Made by a program: the position numbers and the translations under genes. From JABDMH01 sp965223165 (lineage in GTDB: Bacteria; Bacteroidota; Bacteroidia; Chitinophagales; Saprospiraceae), in the NCBI GenBank assembly GCA_965223165.1, contig CBDCVQ010000016.1, positions 310,001 through 374,000 of the forward strand: a DNA stretch of 64,000 nucleotides, read 5' to 3'. Below the pieces are notes generated by a model. It searched no databases. It was not told the DNA's origin and saw only the letters and a list, made by a program, of their open reading frames with translations. Shown one piece after another: positions 49,136 to 58,682 of the stretch (the stretch's first letter is position 1; each line of letters opens with the position of its first letter).

Positions 49136-52102
49136 CTAGTGCTTCAACACTTTACGTAGGATGGACCCGTCCGGAGTGTCCAGCGAAACCAGGTACATGC
49201 CCGGGCGTAATTTCGATGCTCCCTGGACAGACAGCTGATTTCTGCCCGGCGGCAAGCCTACGTCTTGTGTGCTCACCAGGCGGCCACCGAGATCGTACAC
49301 ACGGAGTAGGCCGTCAATCCGACGCTCCACTGTAATCGATGCCGCAAGCCAGTCGACAAAAGGATTGGGATAGGCAGTGAATTCTGAGACCGCCAGGAGT
49401 TCTTCAATGCCGGTGCTGCAAAACGTCTTTACGATCAAGCTCTCGGTGAAACTGCTGGTATCAAAGTGGCAGACGGCTTGCACCTGCACCTCATATTCGC
49501 TGCATTCATCGAGCTCCATCAGTGCAATCTTGTTTGAGGTGTCCACCATCTCTTCCCAATCTCCGTCACCCACCTTGCGGTGTCTAATCACATACGCTAC
49601 TGCCGAATCCACCCGACCCCAGGTCACTTCGGTGCTGGTGCCAGCAAAGTTGATGGTGTCCAGATCCTCCGGCACCGGGCATAGCAGCGAATCAATCACA
49701 ATATTTAAGCAGTAGTCTTCCACCTCGCCGAATGCCACCGTCAGATTGCAGCCCGGCACACTGTCTGGGGGCGAAGCCATCATCAGCACCCTCAACCGTG
49801 TACTGCCCAACATGGCATCTTCGGGTACTTCGATGCGCCCGGTATAGCTGCTGGCAGTGGATGCACTATCACTTTGGAATACGAGCTCGGCGCCGCTGTC
49901 AAATGTACCGTCCTGATCATAGTCGATCCAGGCATAATATCCGACCGGCTCAAGGAGCGAATCGCCGACAAACCCAGGGGTGAAGCTGACAGCGTATGAC
50001 ATGCCTTGTTCAAGCTCTGTGCACTGGTCGGTATAGTCTCCGTAGCCTCCATCATTGCCCGAGGCATTGGCGATCGTGTGCATGGCAAAGCTATCGATCC
50101 ATTCCTGATCCATGCCCTCCGCATTGACTGGACAATAGTCCAGATCCTGGCAGGTATTGCAACCCAGTGTGGTAAATAGCACGGTATCGCCAAAGGCAGT
50201 AGCGCCCGTATCGCAAAGGGTCTGTATCTGTAGCACATAGTCCGTGCAGGCTGTCAGACCTGTCAGTCCAGCTCCGACCGTACTGATAAAAACGCTGTCC
50301 CATACAATGCTATCGGTCGATGAATAACGGATCAGATATCCTTCTGTCAGCATAGCCGCTTGCCACAACACTCTCGCACTCGTATCGTCCAGGACCAGCA
50401 CATCCAAGGTGCTTACATTGGCGCAACATCCGGCAACATCAAACGCCAACGTGTCCGAAGCGCTGCTGGTACTATCTTGGCAGAAGGTGAGGAGGGCAAA
50501 GTCATAACTGGAGCAGGGCTGCAGTCCCGTCAATGTCAGGGGCGATTGCACTGAATCCACCTGCTGCCAAAGCGTATCTCCCGACAAGCGGTATGACAGG
50601 GCGGTGCGGGTCACGGAATCTGCCTGGGCCCATGTGATGACGGCGGAATCAATGGCTGCATTCGCCTCGATGCTAAAGGCCGGAACACAGGTCTGACAGG
50701 CCGACAAAGCCCCCTTCAGCGAGTTGAACACGTTGAGTCTTCCGCCAGTCCTAACCTCGGCCGCGAGGCCAGCCAACTTGTCCACATTCTGAAGAATCAG
50801 GTCTCGAGCCTGCAGTGCGGCCGCTGAAGGATCCGTGGCTGCTAGTGCGGCTAGGTCTGGACAGGGGGACGCGTAGAGCAAAGCGATCGCTCCAGCTACC
50901 ATCGGTGAAGAGTAGGACGTACCCCTTACACGACTGTAGCCCTCGATATCGGTCGTCAAGAGACCTTCGCCCGGTGCGGCCAGGTCGACATCATTTTGCC
51001 CATAAGCCGCAAAAACGCGCTGATCACTGGCATCCGTGGCCGTCACGGAGATCATATACTCACTTGCGCAGGAGGTTGGGACGTCCTTCACCGTATCAAT
51101 ATCAATATTAGAATTTGAGGTAGCAACACAGCTTACGATGCCGACGGCTCCAAGACTATCATAGACGGCACACCAAATGGGGGCATCCGTCGGGGTGATA
51201 TCTTCATCCCCATACGAGAGATTGGTCGCGACCACAAAAGCTCCTTGCTCCCCATTGGTCTCATTATAGATCATGCGCTGATCCAAGACATAGCCATAGG
51301 CCCCGATCATATCCGCTTCGTTCAGATCCGAGTTGAAATACACATTCATCATCTGCACATGCCAATTAATGCCGCTGACACCAATCCCATTATTTCCTAC
51401 AGCGCCTATGACGCCAAGTATTTCGGTACCATGTGACTCCATCACCCCACCGCCGAAGATTTCCGGTTCGATGTTATCATTTTCCAGCAGCACATTCCAG
51501 CCCCTGACATCGTCTTGGTAGCCGTTGGCGTCATCATCGATGCCGTTGCCAGGAATCTCATGTCGATTCATCCAGATGTTGGACACCAAATCGGGATGTT
51601 GGTAGTTCACGCCGACATCCAGGGATGCCACCACAATCGTGTCTCCAACCCGTGTGGTGCCGCCGGTCGTAATGCTCCAGGCGTCGTCGGCATCAATGTC
51701 GGCATCAGCGGTGCCGGCCTGACCCAGATTGATCCAAAACCATTGATCTGCCAGCAGAGGATCATTGGGCACCTGAGATCGCTTAGATAGGAAGTGATTG
51801 TACTGTATGATGGCTACGTCGGGATCGGCAGCCAGTGCCTCCATAAACTCGCCCTCGTGCACCGAGGTGTGGTCAAAGGACGCCGCCCAAATATTCATCC
51901 GGTCAGAGAGACACTTTTGTATGCGAAAAGCAGTAGGTGTTCCGTTAAAGTCGGCGTGTCTCCCTTCTGTCTCGCTGCGATCAGCCCCGGGGTGGAAGCA
52001 CATGATATAGCTGCCCTGCCTATGCTCAAGGACCTGGGCACAGAGCGAGGCGACGTGCAATACACAACCAAAAAGAAGTATCAAAAGGCAATTTCTCATC
52101 AT
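49136..52102 (-). CDS. Subtilisin-like (S8) T9SS protease with fibronectin III and GEVED domains
   Basis: Protein of 988 residues from ATG 52102. Signal peptide (MMRNCLLILLFGCVLHVAS), then a prodomain-like region (about 25-135). The S8 catalytic domain (about 140-450) has Asp in VASLDVGVNYQHPDL near residue 161, His in ESHGTEILGVIGAVGNN near 223 and Ser in GTSYSSPMVAGAIAL near 396, so the triad is complete. Two fibronectin III-like domains (about 465-650), a GEVED-type domain (about 660-800; YYAWIDYDQDGTFDSG), another fibronectin III-like domain and a T9SS type A sorting domain (from FTAYPNPFVDW) follow. It is thus an exported surface or secreted protease. Confidence 0.9.
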   Translation of the reverse strand: MMRNCLLILLFGCVLHVASLCAQVLEHRQGSYIMCFHPGADRSETEGRHADFNGTPTAFRIQKCLSDRMNIWAASFDHTSVHEGEFMEALAADPDVAIIQYNHFLSKRSQVPNDPLLADQWFWINLGQAGTADADIDADDAWSITTGGTTRVGDTIVVASLDVGVNYQHPDLVSNIWMNRHEIPGNGIDDDANGYQDDVRGWNVLLENDNIEPEIFGGGVMESHGTEILGVIGAVGNNGIGVSGINWHVQMMNVYFNSDLNEADMIGAYGYVLDQRMIYNETNGEQGAFVVATNLSYGDEDITPTDAPIWCAVYDSLGAVGIVSCVATSNSNIDIDTVKDVPTSCASEYMISVTATDASDQRVFAAYGQNDVDLAAPGEGLLTTDIEGYSRVRGTSYSSPMVAGAIALLYASPCPDLAALAATDPSAAALQARDLILQNVDKLAGLAAEVRTGGRLNVFNSLKGALSACQTCVPAFSIEANAAIDSAVITWAQADSVTRTALSYRLSGDTLWQQVDSVQSPLTLTGLQPCSSYDFALLTFCQDSTSSASDTLAFDVAGCCANVSTLDVLVLDDTSARVLWQAAMLTEGYLIRYSSTDSIVWDSVFISTVGAGLTGLTACTDYVLQIQTLCDTGATAFGDTVLFTTLGCNTCQDLDYCPVNAEGMDQEWIDSFAMHTIANASGNDGGYGDYTDQCTELEQGMSYAVSFTPGFVGDSLLEPVGYYAWIDYDQDGTFDSGAELVFQSDSASTASSYTGRIEVPEDAMLGSTRLRVLMMASPPDSVPGCNLTVAFGEVEDYCLNIVIDSLLCPVPEDLDTINFAGTSTEVTWGRVDSAVAYVIRHRKVGDGDWEEMVDTSNKIALMELDECSEYEVQVQAVCHFDTSSFTESLIVKTFCSTGIEELLAVSEFTAYPNPFVDWLAASITVERRIDGLLRVYDLGGRLVSTQDVGLPPGRNQLSVQGASKLRPGMYLVSLDTPDGSILRKVLKH

Positions 52103-52355
52103 GTGCAAAGGAATCTGTTCGAATCGATTTCGTATGAGAACCAAATTTAATCCAAAATATCAAATGTCATGAGCTCATTTCGTCTCAAAGAGGCTGTGTT
52201 TGTGTTAATTATCGCGACACAAGGGAAGGATAGACGACCCCGGATGGAGACATATAAGCGAGATCAAGCTTCTGTTAATAATTGATAATTAGCTAATTTT
52301 ACATTATATTTACTTATAATATGAGTTCTTTGGATTTTATATAAGTTTGGACAAA

Positions 52356-53597
52356 ATGCGAGCACATTTCACCGTGATTCTATTGCTGCAGGTCAGCCTC
52401 TTACTAGGCCAGGCTGTTGGACCTGCCACCGTTGATCTGGGTATGGAGCACCCCGATGATCTACACGGAGCGCTGGCCTCAGCCTCCACCAAGTCGATCT
52501 CCGTCAAGGTGATGGATATCAAGACGATGGAGCCGATCCCTTTCTTCACCATTGATTTTACTTCCTGTGGTCATCCTGTCTACGAGAGCAATGAGCGGGG
52601 CATTTTCTCAATGCAGACAGCGGAAGGCTTTGCGTGCTATGTCAAGATTGCGAAGAGCGGCTATGCCGATTTGGATCTGCTGTTGGACTATATCGAGATT
52701 AAAGGAGAGGAGAAGACCTTTAACGTATTTCTCAGCCGATCCCCCAACTACTTTTGGGGTCATCTGAAGGACAAATCTAAACGAAGCCTCTACCTCGGAG
52801 AAACGATGGTCGAATTGACCAATCTCGCTGATCAAAGGACGCAACGGGTCAAGACCAGTCCGCAAGGGGAATTTGCCCTGTACCTGGAGCCGGAATCCAC
52901 GTACCAACTCAGTATCCGGAGAAAGGACTACCGACCGGTGGACAAGGAGTTTCGCACGGGAGCACTGGTGGATCCGGGCATCCTACGAGTGGTGTATCTC
53001 GAACCGCTAGTGACGGAGCTGCGATCTCGTCCCCCGGAGCCTGCGGTCACACGGAAAGAGGACCTTGTCCAAGCGGGTGAAGGGGATCCAGTCTACTACA
53101 GCATTCAGGTACTGGCTGGCGATGCCACGGACATTGATATGGATCTGCACCGAAGAAATTTGGACAGATATGGAAAGGTCTATCTTGATCGGTCGCAGGA
53201 AGTGGCCAAGGTCAAGGTGGGCAAATTTTTTGATCAATCCGTGGCCAAGCGCATCAAGGCTATGATCAAGCGTAAGCCTGGCTACGAATCTGCCTTTCTG
53301 ACCCCCTATGTGGAAGTGAGTGATTTGCCTGTGTCTTCTCAAGCACTACCGGATGAGCCACAATACATGGTTCGTCTCGCTTCGTATCTAAATCCGGATC
53401 TATTTGATGCCACTAAGGTAGCCGAACTCGGTACGATCAAGTCGTTCAAGAAAGGAGATTGGACTATTATGCTACTAGAGGGTTACTTGGAGCTGGACGA
53501 AGCCCGCAAAGCCAGTAAACTGGCACAAGAGCAGGGATTTCGCTCAGCCCATGTCGTTCGATGGGACAACAAGGTGCTGCGAAGAGTGCATCAATGA
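52356..53597 (+). CDS. Exported protein with two SPOR-like domains and a carboxypeptidase-regulatory-like domain
   Basis: Protein of 413 residues from ATG 52356, with signal peptide ending near LLLGQ. Two beta-sandwich regulatory-like segments come first (about 45-125, SVKVMDIKTMEPIPFFTIDF; about 130-215, GETMVELTNLADQRTQRV). The C-terminal half has two SPOR-like repeats: about 245-325 (YYSIQVLAGDATDIDMDL, VAKVKVGKFFDQSVAKRIKA) and about 335-405 (YMVRLASYLNPDLFDATKV, EQGFRSAHVVRW). SPOR domains bind denuded glycan strands, so the protein may be tethered to peptidoglycan. An AT-rich leader precedes the gene. It overlaps the convergent miaE by 7 bases. Confidence 0.8.
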   Translation: MRAHFTVILLLQVSLLLGQAVGPATVDLGMEHPDDLHGALASASTKSISVKVMDIKTMEPIPFFTIDFTSCGHPVYESNERGIFSMQTAEGFACYVKIAKSGYADLDLLLDYIEIKGEEKTFNVFLSRSPNYFWGHLKDKSKRSLYLGETMVELTNLADQRTQRVKTSPQGEFALYLEPESTYQLSIRRKDYRPVDKEFRTGALVDPGILRVVYLEPLVTELRSRPPEPAVTRKEDLVQAGEGDPVYYSIQVLAGDATDIDMDLHRRNLDRYGKVYLDRSQEVAKVKVGKFFDQSVAKRIKAMIKRKPGYESAFLTPYVEVSDLPVSSQALPDEPQYMVRLASYLNPDLFDATKVAELGTIKSFKKGDWTIMLLEGYLELDEARKASKLAQEQGFRSAHVVRWDNKVLRRVHQ

Positions 53598-54172
53598 ACC
53601 CGGTCGCCCCGGAGGGCAATGTCTTTCATGATTTTCGCCTCCTGTGTCAGATATTCTGACCAACGTTCCTTTACATAGGTTGGATCACCATATTCGTTAG
53701 CCAGGTCGATAAACAGGCGATAATGACCCGCCTCCGACACCATAAACTGATGATAGAACTGCCTCAGATGCTCATCAGCAATGTGAAGAGAGAGTAGACG
53801 AAAGCGCTCACAACTGCGCGCTTCGATCATTGCACAGGTCAAGAGTTTCTCCATGAGGCGGTCCTCGCGACTACCTCCCTTTTTTTGCACCTTCATCAGG
53901 GCATGGACATATTCGTCCTTGCGCTGGCGACCTAGTTTCAGGTTTCTGCGCTTCAGTTCAGCCAGTACCTGCCGAAAGTGACCCCATTCCTCTGTCACGA
54001 TGGGCGCTAGTTCGGACACCAGACGTTCTCGCTCCGGGTACATTTGAATAAGCGAGATGCAAAAGGTGGCGGCTTTTTGCTCGCAGTAGGCATGATCGGT
54101 CAAAATCTCCTCCAAGCTCTTCTCTGCTAGATTGACCCATCGCGGATCCGTTGGCAATTTTAGTCCTAACAT
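53591..54172 (-). CDS. miaE: tRNA-(ms2io6A)-hydroxylase-like di-iron protein
   Basis: Protein of 193 residues, ferritin-like four-helix fold. Di-iron ligands are visible as Glu in LTDHAYCEQKAATF, E-x-x-H in EEWGHFRQVL, Glu in MIEARSCERFRLLS and E-x-x-H in SEAGHYRLFIDLA. MiaE hydroxylates the isopentenyl side chain of ms2i6A at position 37 of tRNAs reading U-starting codons, using O2. Length and helix pattern fit. No miaA or miaB is nearby. The gene is 51 bases downstream of the unknown coiled-coil gene on the same strand. Confidence 0.88.
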   Translation of the reverse strand: MLGLKLPTDPRWVNLAEKSLEEILTDHAYCEQKAATFCISLIQMYPERERLVSELAPIVTEEWGHFRQVLAELKRRNLKLGRQRKDEYVHALMKVQKKGGSREDRLMEKLLTCAMIEARSCERFRLLSLHIADEHLRQFYHQFMVSEAGHYRLFIDLANEYGDPTYVKERWSEYLTQEAKIMKDIALRGDRVH

Positions 54173-54223
54173 AAGTCGTCAACTTCCCTGCTGACACCGT
54201 TTCCTATCTGAGTAAATAAGGTG

Positions 54224-55570
54224 TTATTTTGAAGCAAGGCAGCCTAATTGGTTGATGAAAAAATCCACATTGTGTACACTGTAGTCCTCATATCCCGTCG
54301 ACCAGACGACTCGTACCTCATCCCACTCGCTTTTGAGAAACAGTTTTTCCTTTTGATAGCCGATCGGATATCGTGCCACGTAGGTAGTCAGGCCTGTGCG
54401 AGGGTTGAATTTGCCCGCTGCCTGGCTTTGGCTAAACAGCGAAATGATCTGTCCATTTAGCAGTTTGATGTTGAGCAGGCTGCCGGAGGGCAGATAGCCA
54501 TAATCCCTGGTTGCCGTCTTGGAGGCGATCTCGATACGTAGGGTGAGAAATCGGAAGCCGCCCGAGACGCTGGTCAGAAAGCCATGGCAGCTCAGATATT
54601 CCTGACCAGAGACAATATTGCGAAGGTGGGCGTCTGTATGGGTGAAGAGCCGTTGACTGGTCAGTTGCTTACGGTTTTCCTGCGTAAGCTGGTCGGTGCC
54701 GTTAAACCTAAAATTACATGGGGGTTTTTCCAGCTTTTCTACCTCGACCGATGACCAGCGGATAGGCGCCACGGGAATGTACGTGGCAGATCTACCACTG
54801 CGTGGCTCGGTGGCCGATGTCACACGGTCATCGGTAGCGTCGGGGAGGTTCGGATCCGTTTGAAGCGGGGGTGTAATCTCGGACGCTGCGGGGTCGGTAG
54901 TGATCTCGACTTCGTCGCCCTCCGTTTCTGCGGGCCCTTCGTGTATTGCGTCGGATTGCGTAGTTACCACGGTGTTGGTCGTCGAGTCCTCCGCTGGTGG
55001 TGTATCTCGGGTGGGCGGCGACTTGACCTTGACACTTGGCACATGAATCTTCTCTAGTTTATGAAAGTCGCCCGACTTGCCAATTTTCAGAATTTTCTTG
55101 ATGAGATTGCGGGAGTACACGAGCAGTCGCTGTTCGTCCTCCGTTTCTTTCTTCCATTGCTTGTGCTGGGCCTTTAGCTCTTTCTTACGGTCGCCTTTGG
55201 GTAGGGCATCGATCTGGTCCTCCAGGTCGAGCATTTTATCCCTCACTTCATCCACCCGCTCAACCATCTCTGCCTCGTAAGCCACGGCAGCAACCACGTA
55301 TTGTTTATATAAGGTGTAGTTGTAGACGGTCCCTTCGGTGGGAGTGAGATCCCGTGGTACAGGCTCGGATGTGATGTCTTCGATCAGGTCTGTCTGCGGC
55401 TGTTCATAGATGGAATCCTTAGGCTCATAATATCGCCAGGTGCCATCATCAAAGACAACGATCTTGTTGCCAGAAGGATCAATCCTGATATCCTGACTCA
55501 GCACCGGAAGGCAGCTAAGGACGCTAGCGAGAAAACTGGTACTTAAGACGAGAGATTTGGAGAGTTTCAA
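54224..55570 (-). CDS. Exported protein of unknown function with coiled coil and low-complexity linker
   Basis: Protein of 448 residues, not recognised. Signal peptide (residues 1-25, ending PVLSQ) is followed by a short beta motif IVVFDDGTWRYYEPKD, which is common in exported Bacteroidota proteins. Residues about 85-165 are rich in charged heptad-like segments (EAEMVERVDEVRDKMLDLE, KELKAQHKQWKKETEDEQR), probably a coiled coil. A Pro/Thr/Glu/Asp-rich linker (about 175-270) leads to a folded C-terminal domain (about 280-448) with CNFRFNGTDQLTQENRKQL and YDYGYLPSGSLL-like patterns and three Cys residues. A role in the periplasm is likely; nothing more can be said. Confidence 0.75.
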   Translation of the reverse strand: MKLSKSLVLSTSFLASVLSCLPVLSQDIRIDPSGNKIVVFDDGTWRYYEPKDSIYEQPQTDLIEDITSEPVPRDLTPTEGTVYNYTLYKQYVVAAVAYEAEMVERVDEVRDKMLDLEDQIDALPKGDRKKELKAQHKQWKKETEDEQRLLVYSRNLIKKILKIGKSGDFHKLEKIHVPSVKVKSPPTRDTPPAEDSTTNTVVTTQSDAIHEGPAETEGDEVEITTDPAASEITPPLQTDPNLPDATDDRVTSATEPRSGRSATYIPVAPIRWSSVEVEKLEKPPCNFRFNGTDQLTQENRKQLTSQRLFTHTDAHLRNIVSGQEYLSCHGFLTSVSGGFRFLTLRIEIASKTATRDYGYLPSGSLLNIKLLNGQIISLFSQSQAAGKFNPRTGLTTYVARYPIGYQKEKLFLKSEWDEVRVVWSTGYEDYSVHNVDFFINQLGCLASK

Positions 55571-55729
55571 TGCCGCAATCTATTTTATATCTTGTCGATC
55601 AGCCGTTTGTGTAGTATACGTCTAAGTAATTTGTCAAAAGTAACCAAAAAAGGCAATCTTGCTTTCGACCACGGATGTCATGGATGGTCGCGTATGTTTT
55701 ATGGGATGTCAGTACAATTTGAATAGCAC

Positions 55730-56524
55730 TTGAAAGTCCCGGTGATAGATATCGGATTCTTGCCTGTGCGCGTCTGGGATGTGCTGGATGTCTTGGTGGT
55801 TAGCCTACTTCTGTACACGATCTACCGATTGCTCAAGGGCAGCATTGCTTTTAACATCGTCATCGGTATCGTGTTGCTCTACGTGCTGTGGGGCATTGTA
55901 GGAGTGCTGGAGATGCCGCTGTTGTCAGAGATTTTGGGTCAGTTTATCAGCGTTGGTTTCATTGCGTTGATTATCATATTTCAGCCGGAGATCCGCCGAT
56001 TCCTTCTCTATCTGGGCAACACCACTTTGCAGGGCCGGTCGGGCTTTCTCAGCCGTTTCTTTAAATCCTCCTTCACCCGTGTGAGGGATCAGAGCATCAG
56101 TGCCATCCACAATGCCGTGGAGTACCTAGCCGGAACGAAGACGGGTGCCTTGATTGTCATTCCCAAGCACCTGAATATTGAGGGATACAATAACTCGGGC
56201 CAGATCCTGGACGCAGAAATTAGTGAAGATCTCATCAAGAGCATCTTTAACAAAACGAGCCCGCTCCACGATGGGGCCATGGTGATTCACGGCAATAAGA
56301 TCTACGCAGCAAGCTGTGTACTACCTGTTTCATCCAATCCGGATCTGCCCAAAAATGTGGGCCTCCGGCATCGGGCAGGATTGGGAGCCTCAGAAAACAC
56401 AGATACCGCCGTCTTCGTGGTTAGCGAAGAAACAGGCGAGATCTCCTTTGCGCATAAGGGCACCCTCTACCGCAACATCGGCAGCGATCGATTGGCGACG
56501 CTGCTGAAGAAACACATGAACTGA
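55730..56524 (+). CDS. cdaA: Diadenylate cyclase CdaA (c-di-AMP synthase)
   Basis: Protein of 264 residues. Three N-terminal membrane helices (about 12-90) precede the DAC domain. The DAC motifs are SPLHDGAMVIHGNKIYAASC (DGA near residue 182) and GLRHRAGLGASENTDTAVFVVSEE (RHR near residue 213), so the active site is complete. The enzyme joins two ATP molecules into cyclic di-AMP, a signal for osmotic and cell-wall balance. The start is TTG 55730, just after an in-frame stop; GTG 55742 is the only close alternative. No cdaR or glmM gene is adjacent. Confidence 0.93.
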   Translation: MKVPVIDIGFLPVRVWDVLDVLVVSLLLYTIYRLLKGSIAFNIVIGIVLLYVLWGIVGVLEMPLLSEILGQFISVGFIALIIIFQPEIRRFLLYLGNTTLQGRSGFLSRFFKSSFTRVRDQSISAIHNAVEYLAGTKTGALIVIPKHLNIEGYNNSGQILDAEISEDLIKSIFNKTSPLHDGAMVIHGNKIYAASCVLPVSSNPDLPKNVGLRHRAGLGASENTDTAVFVVSEETGEISFAHKGTLYRNIGSDRLATLLKKHMN

Positions 56525-56590
56525 GCCACGGCAAAAGCCGGTCTGTTCCACTCGGAATCCTATCTTGCAGCCCATAAAGATTTGCCCCAT

Positions 56591-57991
56591 ATGATGGAGA
56601 AGACACAGGCCTACATCGAGCAGCACAAAGAGCGCTTTTTGGACGAACTGCTGGATATTTTGCGAATACCGTCCATCAGCGCCGATCCGGACTATGCTAA
56701 CGATGTGCATGAAATGGCCCAAAAGATCAAAGAACACTTGCTGGCCGCCGGCGCAGATCGGGCGCAGATCCATACCACAGACGGGCATCCGATTGTCTAC
56801 GGAGAAAAGTCGGTGGACACAGCCGTGCCCACGGTGCTAGTCTATGGCCACTACGATGTGCAGCCCCCGGATCCATTGAATCTATGGCACTCTCCGCCCT
56901 TTGAGCCCGAGATAAGAAAAACGGATATTCATCCGGATGGCGCCATTTTTGCCCGGGGAGCCTGTGATGATAAGGGGCAGCTATTCATGCACATCAAGGC
57001 GCTGGAGAGCATGACGCAGAGTGGGGAGCTAAATTGCAACATCAAGTTTCTCCTGGAGGGCGAAGAAGAGGTTGGCTCCGAGCATCTCGAGACCTTTTGT
57101 CGTACACATCGGGAGCTGTTGGCCTGCGACGTGATCTTAATCTCTGATACCGCGATCATCTCCAACGACGTACCCAGCATCACCACCGGATTGCGAGGGT
57201 TGAGCTATGTGGAGGTCGAGGTCACTGGACCCAATAAGGACCTACACTCGGGCGTGTTTGGGGGTGCGGTGGCCAATCCCATCAATGTCCTGGCGGAGAT
57301 GATCACTGCTTTAACGGACGATGATCACCGGATCACCGTACCGGGATTCTACGATCGGGTTGTGGACTTGTCGGAGGACGAGCGACGAGCCATCAATGCA
57401 GCTCCCCATGACGATCGGCAGTATATGGAAAGCTTGCAAGTCGATGCCCTGCAGGGAGAGGAAGGGTACTCCACATTGGAGCGAGCGTCTACGCGACCCA
57501 CCTTGGATGTCAATGGTATCTGGGGTGGGTACATCGGAGAAGGTGCCAAGACCGTCTTGCCGGCCAAGGCCTTTGCCAAGATCAGCATGCGCCTGGTGCC
57601 TGATCAGGATCCCGACGAGATCACGGAGCTCTTCGCTCAGTATTTCTCCTCCTTGGCACCGCCTTCGGTCAAGGTCGAGGTAACACCTCACCACGGTGGA
57701 AAGCCAGCCGTCACCCCTACAGACAGCCCGGAATACAGAGCGGCAGCCAGAGCCATGGAAAAGACCTATGGCAAGGTGCCCATCCCAGCCAGGGGGGGCG
57801 GCAGCATACCCATCGTATCGCTCTTTGAGGAGGTCTTACGAGTAAAAACGGTGCTGATGGGCTTCGGCTTGGACTCGGATGATATTCACTCTCCCAATGA
57901 GCACTTCGGCGTGTACAACTTTTATCAGGGTATTCGTACGATTCCCTATTTCTATGCTTACTATGGGGAGCGCATGACGAACACCGACTAG
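56591..57991 (+). CDS. M20 family dipeptidase / metallocarboxypeptidase
   Basis: Protein of 466 residues from ATG 56591. Dinuclear zinc ligands are visible: His in VYGHYDVQPPDP near residue 90, bridging Asp in ARGACDDKGQLF near 125, catalytic and ligand Glu pair in LLEGEEEVGSEH near 160, Asp in ILISDTAI near 185 and His in SPNEHFGVYNF near 440. A dimerisation (lid) domain lies at about 200-360, with TGPNKDLHSGVFGG. Length and motifs fit cytosolic dipeptidases of the PepV/CNDP-like group. It follows cdaA by 66 bases and precedes trmD by 3 bases. Confidence 0.9.
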   Translation: MMEKTQAYIEQHKERFLDELLDILRIPSISADPDYANDVHEMAQKIKEHLLAAGADRAQIHTTDGHPIVYGEKSVDTAVPTVLVYGHYDVQPPDPLNLWHSPPFEPEIRKTDIHPDGAIFARGACDDKGQLFMHIKALESMTQSGELNCNIKFLLEGEEEVGSEHLETFCRTHRELLACDVILISDTAIISNDVPSITTGLRGLSYVEVEVTGPNKDLHSGVFGGAVANPINVLAEMITALTDDDHRITVPGFYDRVVDLSEDERRAINAAPHDDRQYMESLQVDALQGEEGYSTLERASTRPTLDVNGIWGGYIGEGAKTVLPAKAFAKISMRLVPDQDPDEITELFAQYFSSLAPPSVKVEVTPHHGGKPAVTPTDSPEYRAAARAMEKTYGKVPIPARGGGSIPIVSLFEEVLRVKTVLMGFGLDSDDIHSPNEHFGVYNFYQGIRTIPYFYAYYGERMTNTD

Positions 57992-57994
57992 TCC

Positions 57995-58681
57995 ATGCAC
58001 ATTGATGTACTATGCGCTGTACCGGGTCTGTTGGAAGGGCCCTTCAGGCATTCGATACTACATCGGGCTGCCGATCGAGGTCTGCTCACTGTCGACGTGA
58101 TTAATCTCCGCGACTTTGGGCTGGGAAAGCACAAGCAGATCGACGACTATCAATACGGCGGCGGCGCCGGTATGGTCATGATGGCCGAACCCCTTTATGC
58201 TGCGATTGAGGATCTGAAGTCCCGTCGCACCTATGACCACATCATATTCCTAACCCCCGATGGTCAAACACTGAACCAAAGCTTGGCCAATCGACTTTCG
58301 CTAGCGGGTGATCTGTTGTTGATTTGCGGACATTACAAGGGCATTGATGAGCGCATCCGCCAACACTGTGTCACGATGGAAATCTCGATTGGTGACTATG
58401 TGCTGTCGGGAGGTGAGTTGGCGGCCGCGGTGTTGGTTGATGCCATTGGTCGACTGATCCCAGGCGTCCTAAACGACGAGACGTCTGCATTGCTCGACAG
58501 TCACCAGGACCAACTATTAGCCCCCCCGGTGTATACCCGGCCGGCAGATTTTCGGGGTTGGAAGGTACCGGACGTGCTAATGTCTGGCAATGACGCTGCC
58601 ATCGAAAGCTGGAGGGAAGAGCAGGCGCTCAAACGCACACAGGAGCGAAGGCCAGACCTGCTGTCAGAGGATACAGCCTAG
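57995..58681 (+). CDS. trmD: tRNA (guanine-37-N1)-methyltransferase
   Basis: Protein of 228 residues of the SPOUT class. Conserved TrmD features: IDVLCAVPGLLEGPFRHSIL at the start, DDYQYGGGAGMVM, the knot segment LLICGHYKGIDERI with EISIGDYVLSGGELAA, and the C-terminal RPADFRGWKVPDVLMSGN. The enzyme methylates G37 of tRNAs to prevent +1 frameshifting. In many bacteria trmD sits with rpsP, rimM and rplS; here it follows a peptidase gene instead, as is seen in some Bacteroidota. Confidence 0.95.
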   Translation: MHIDVLCAVPGLLEGPFRHSILHRAADRGLLTVDVINLRDFGLGKHKQIDDYQYGGGAGMVMMAEPLYAAIEDLKSRRTYDHIIFLTPDGQTLNQSLANRLSLAGDLLLICGHYKGIDERIRQHCVTMEISIGDYVLSGGELAAAVLVDAIGRLIPGVLNDETSALLDSHQDQLLAPPVYTRPADFRGWKVPDVLMSGNDAAIESWREEQALKRTQERRPDLLSEDTA

Positions 58682-58682
58682 C

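Noticed and set aside
52274..52355. Bacteroidota-type promoter (TTG, 20-base spacer, TATATTTA) before the SPOR gene
   Set aside because: The DNA is so AT-rich that near matches to the -7 consensus are expected by chance; the G of TAnnTTTG is missing.
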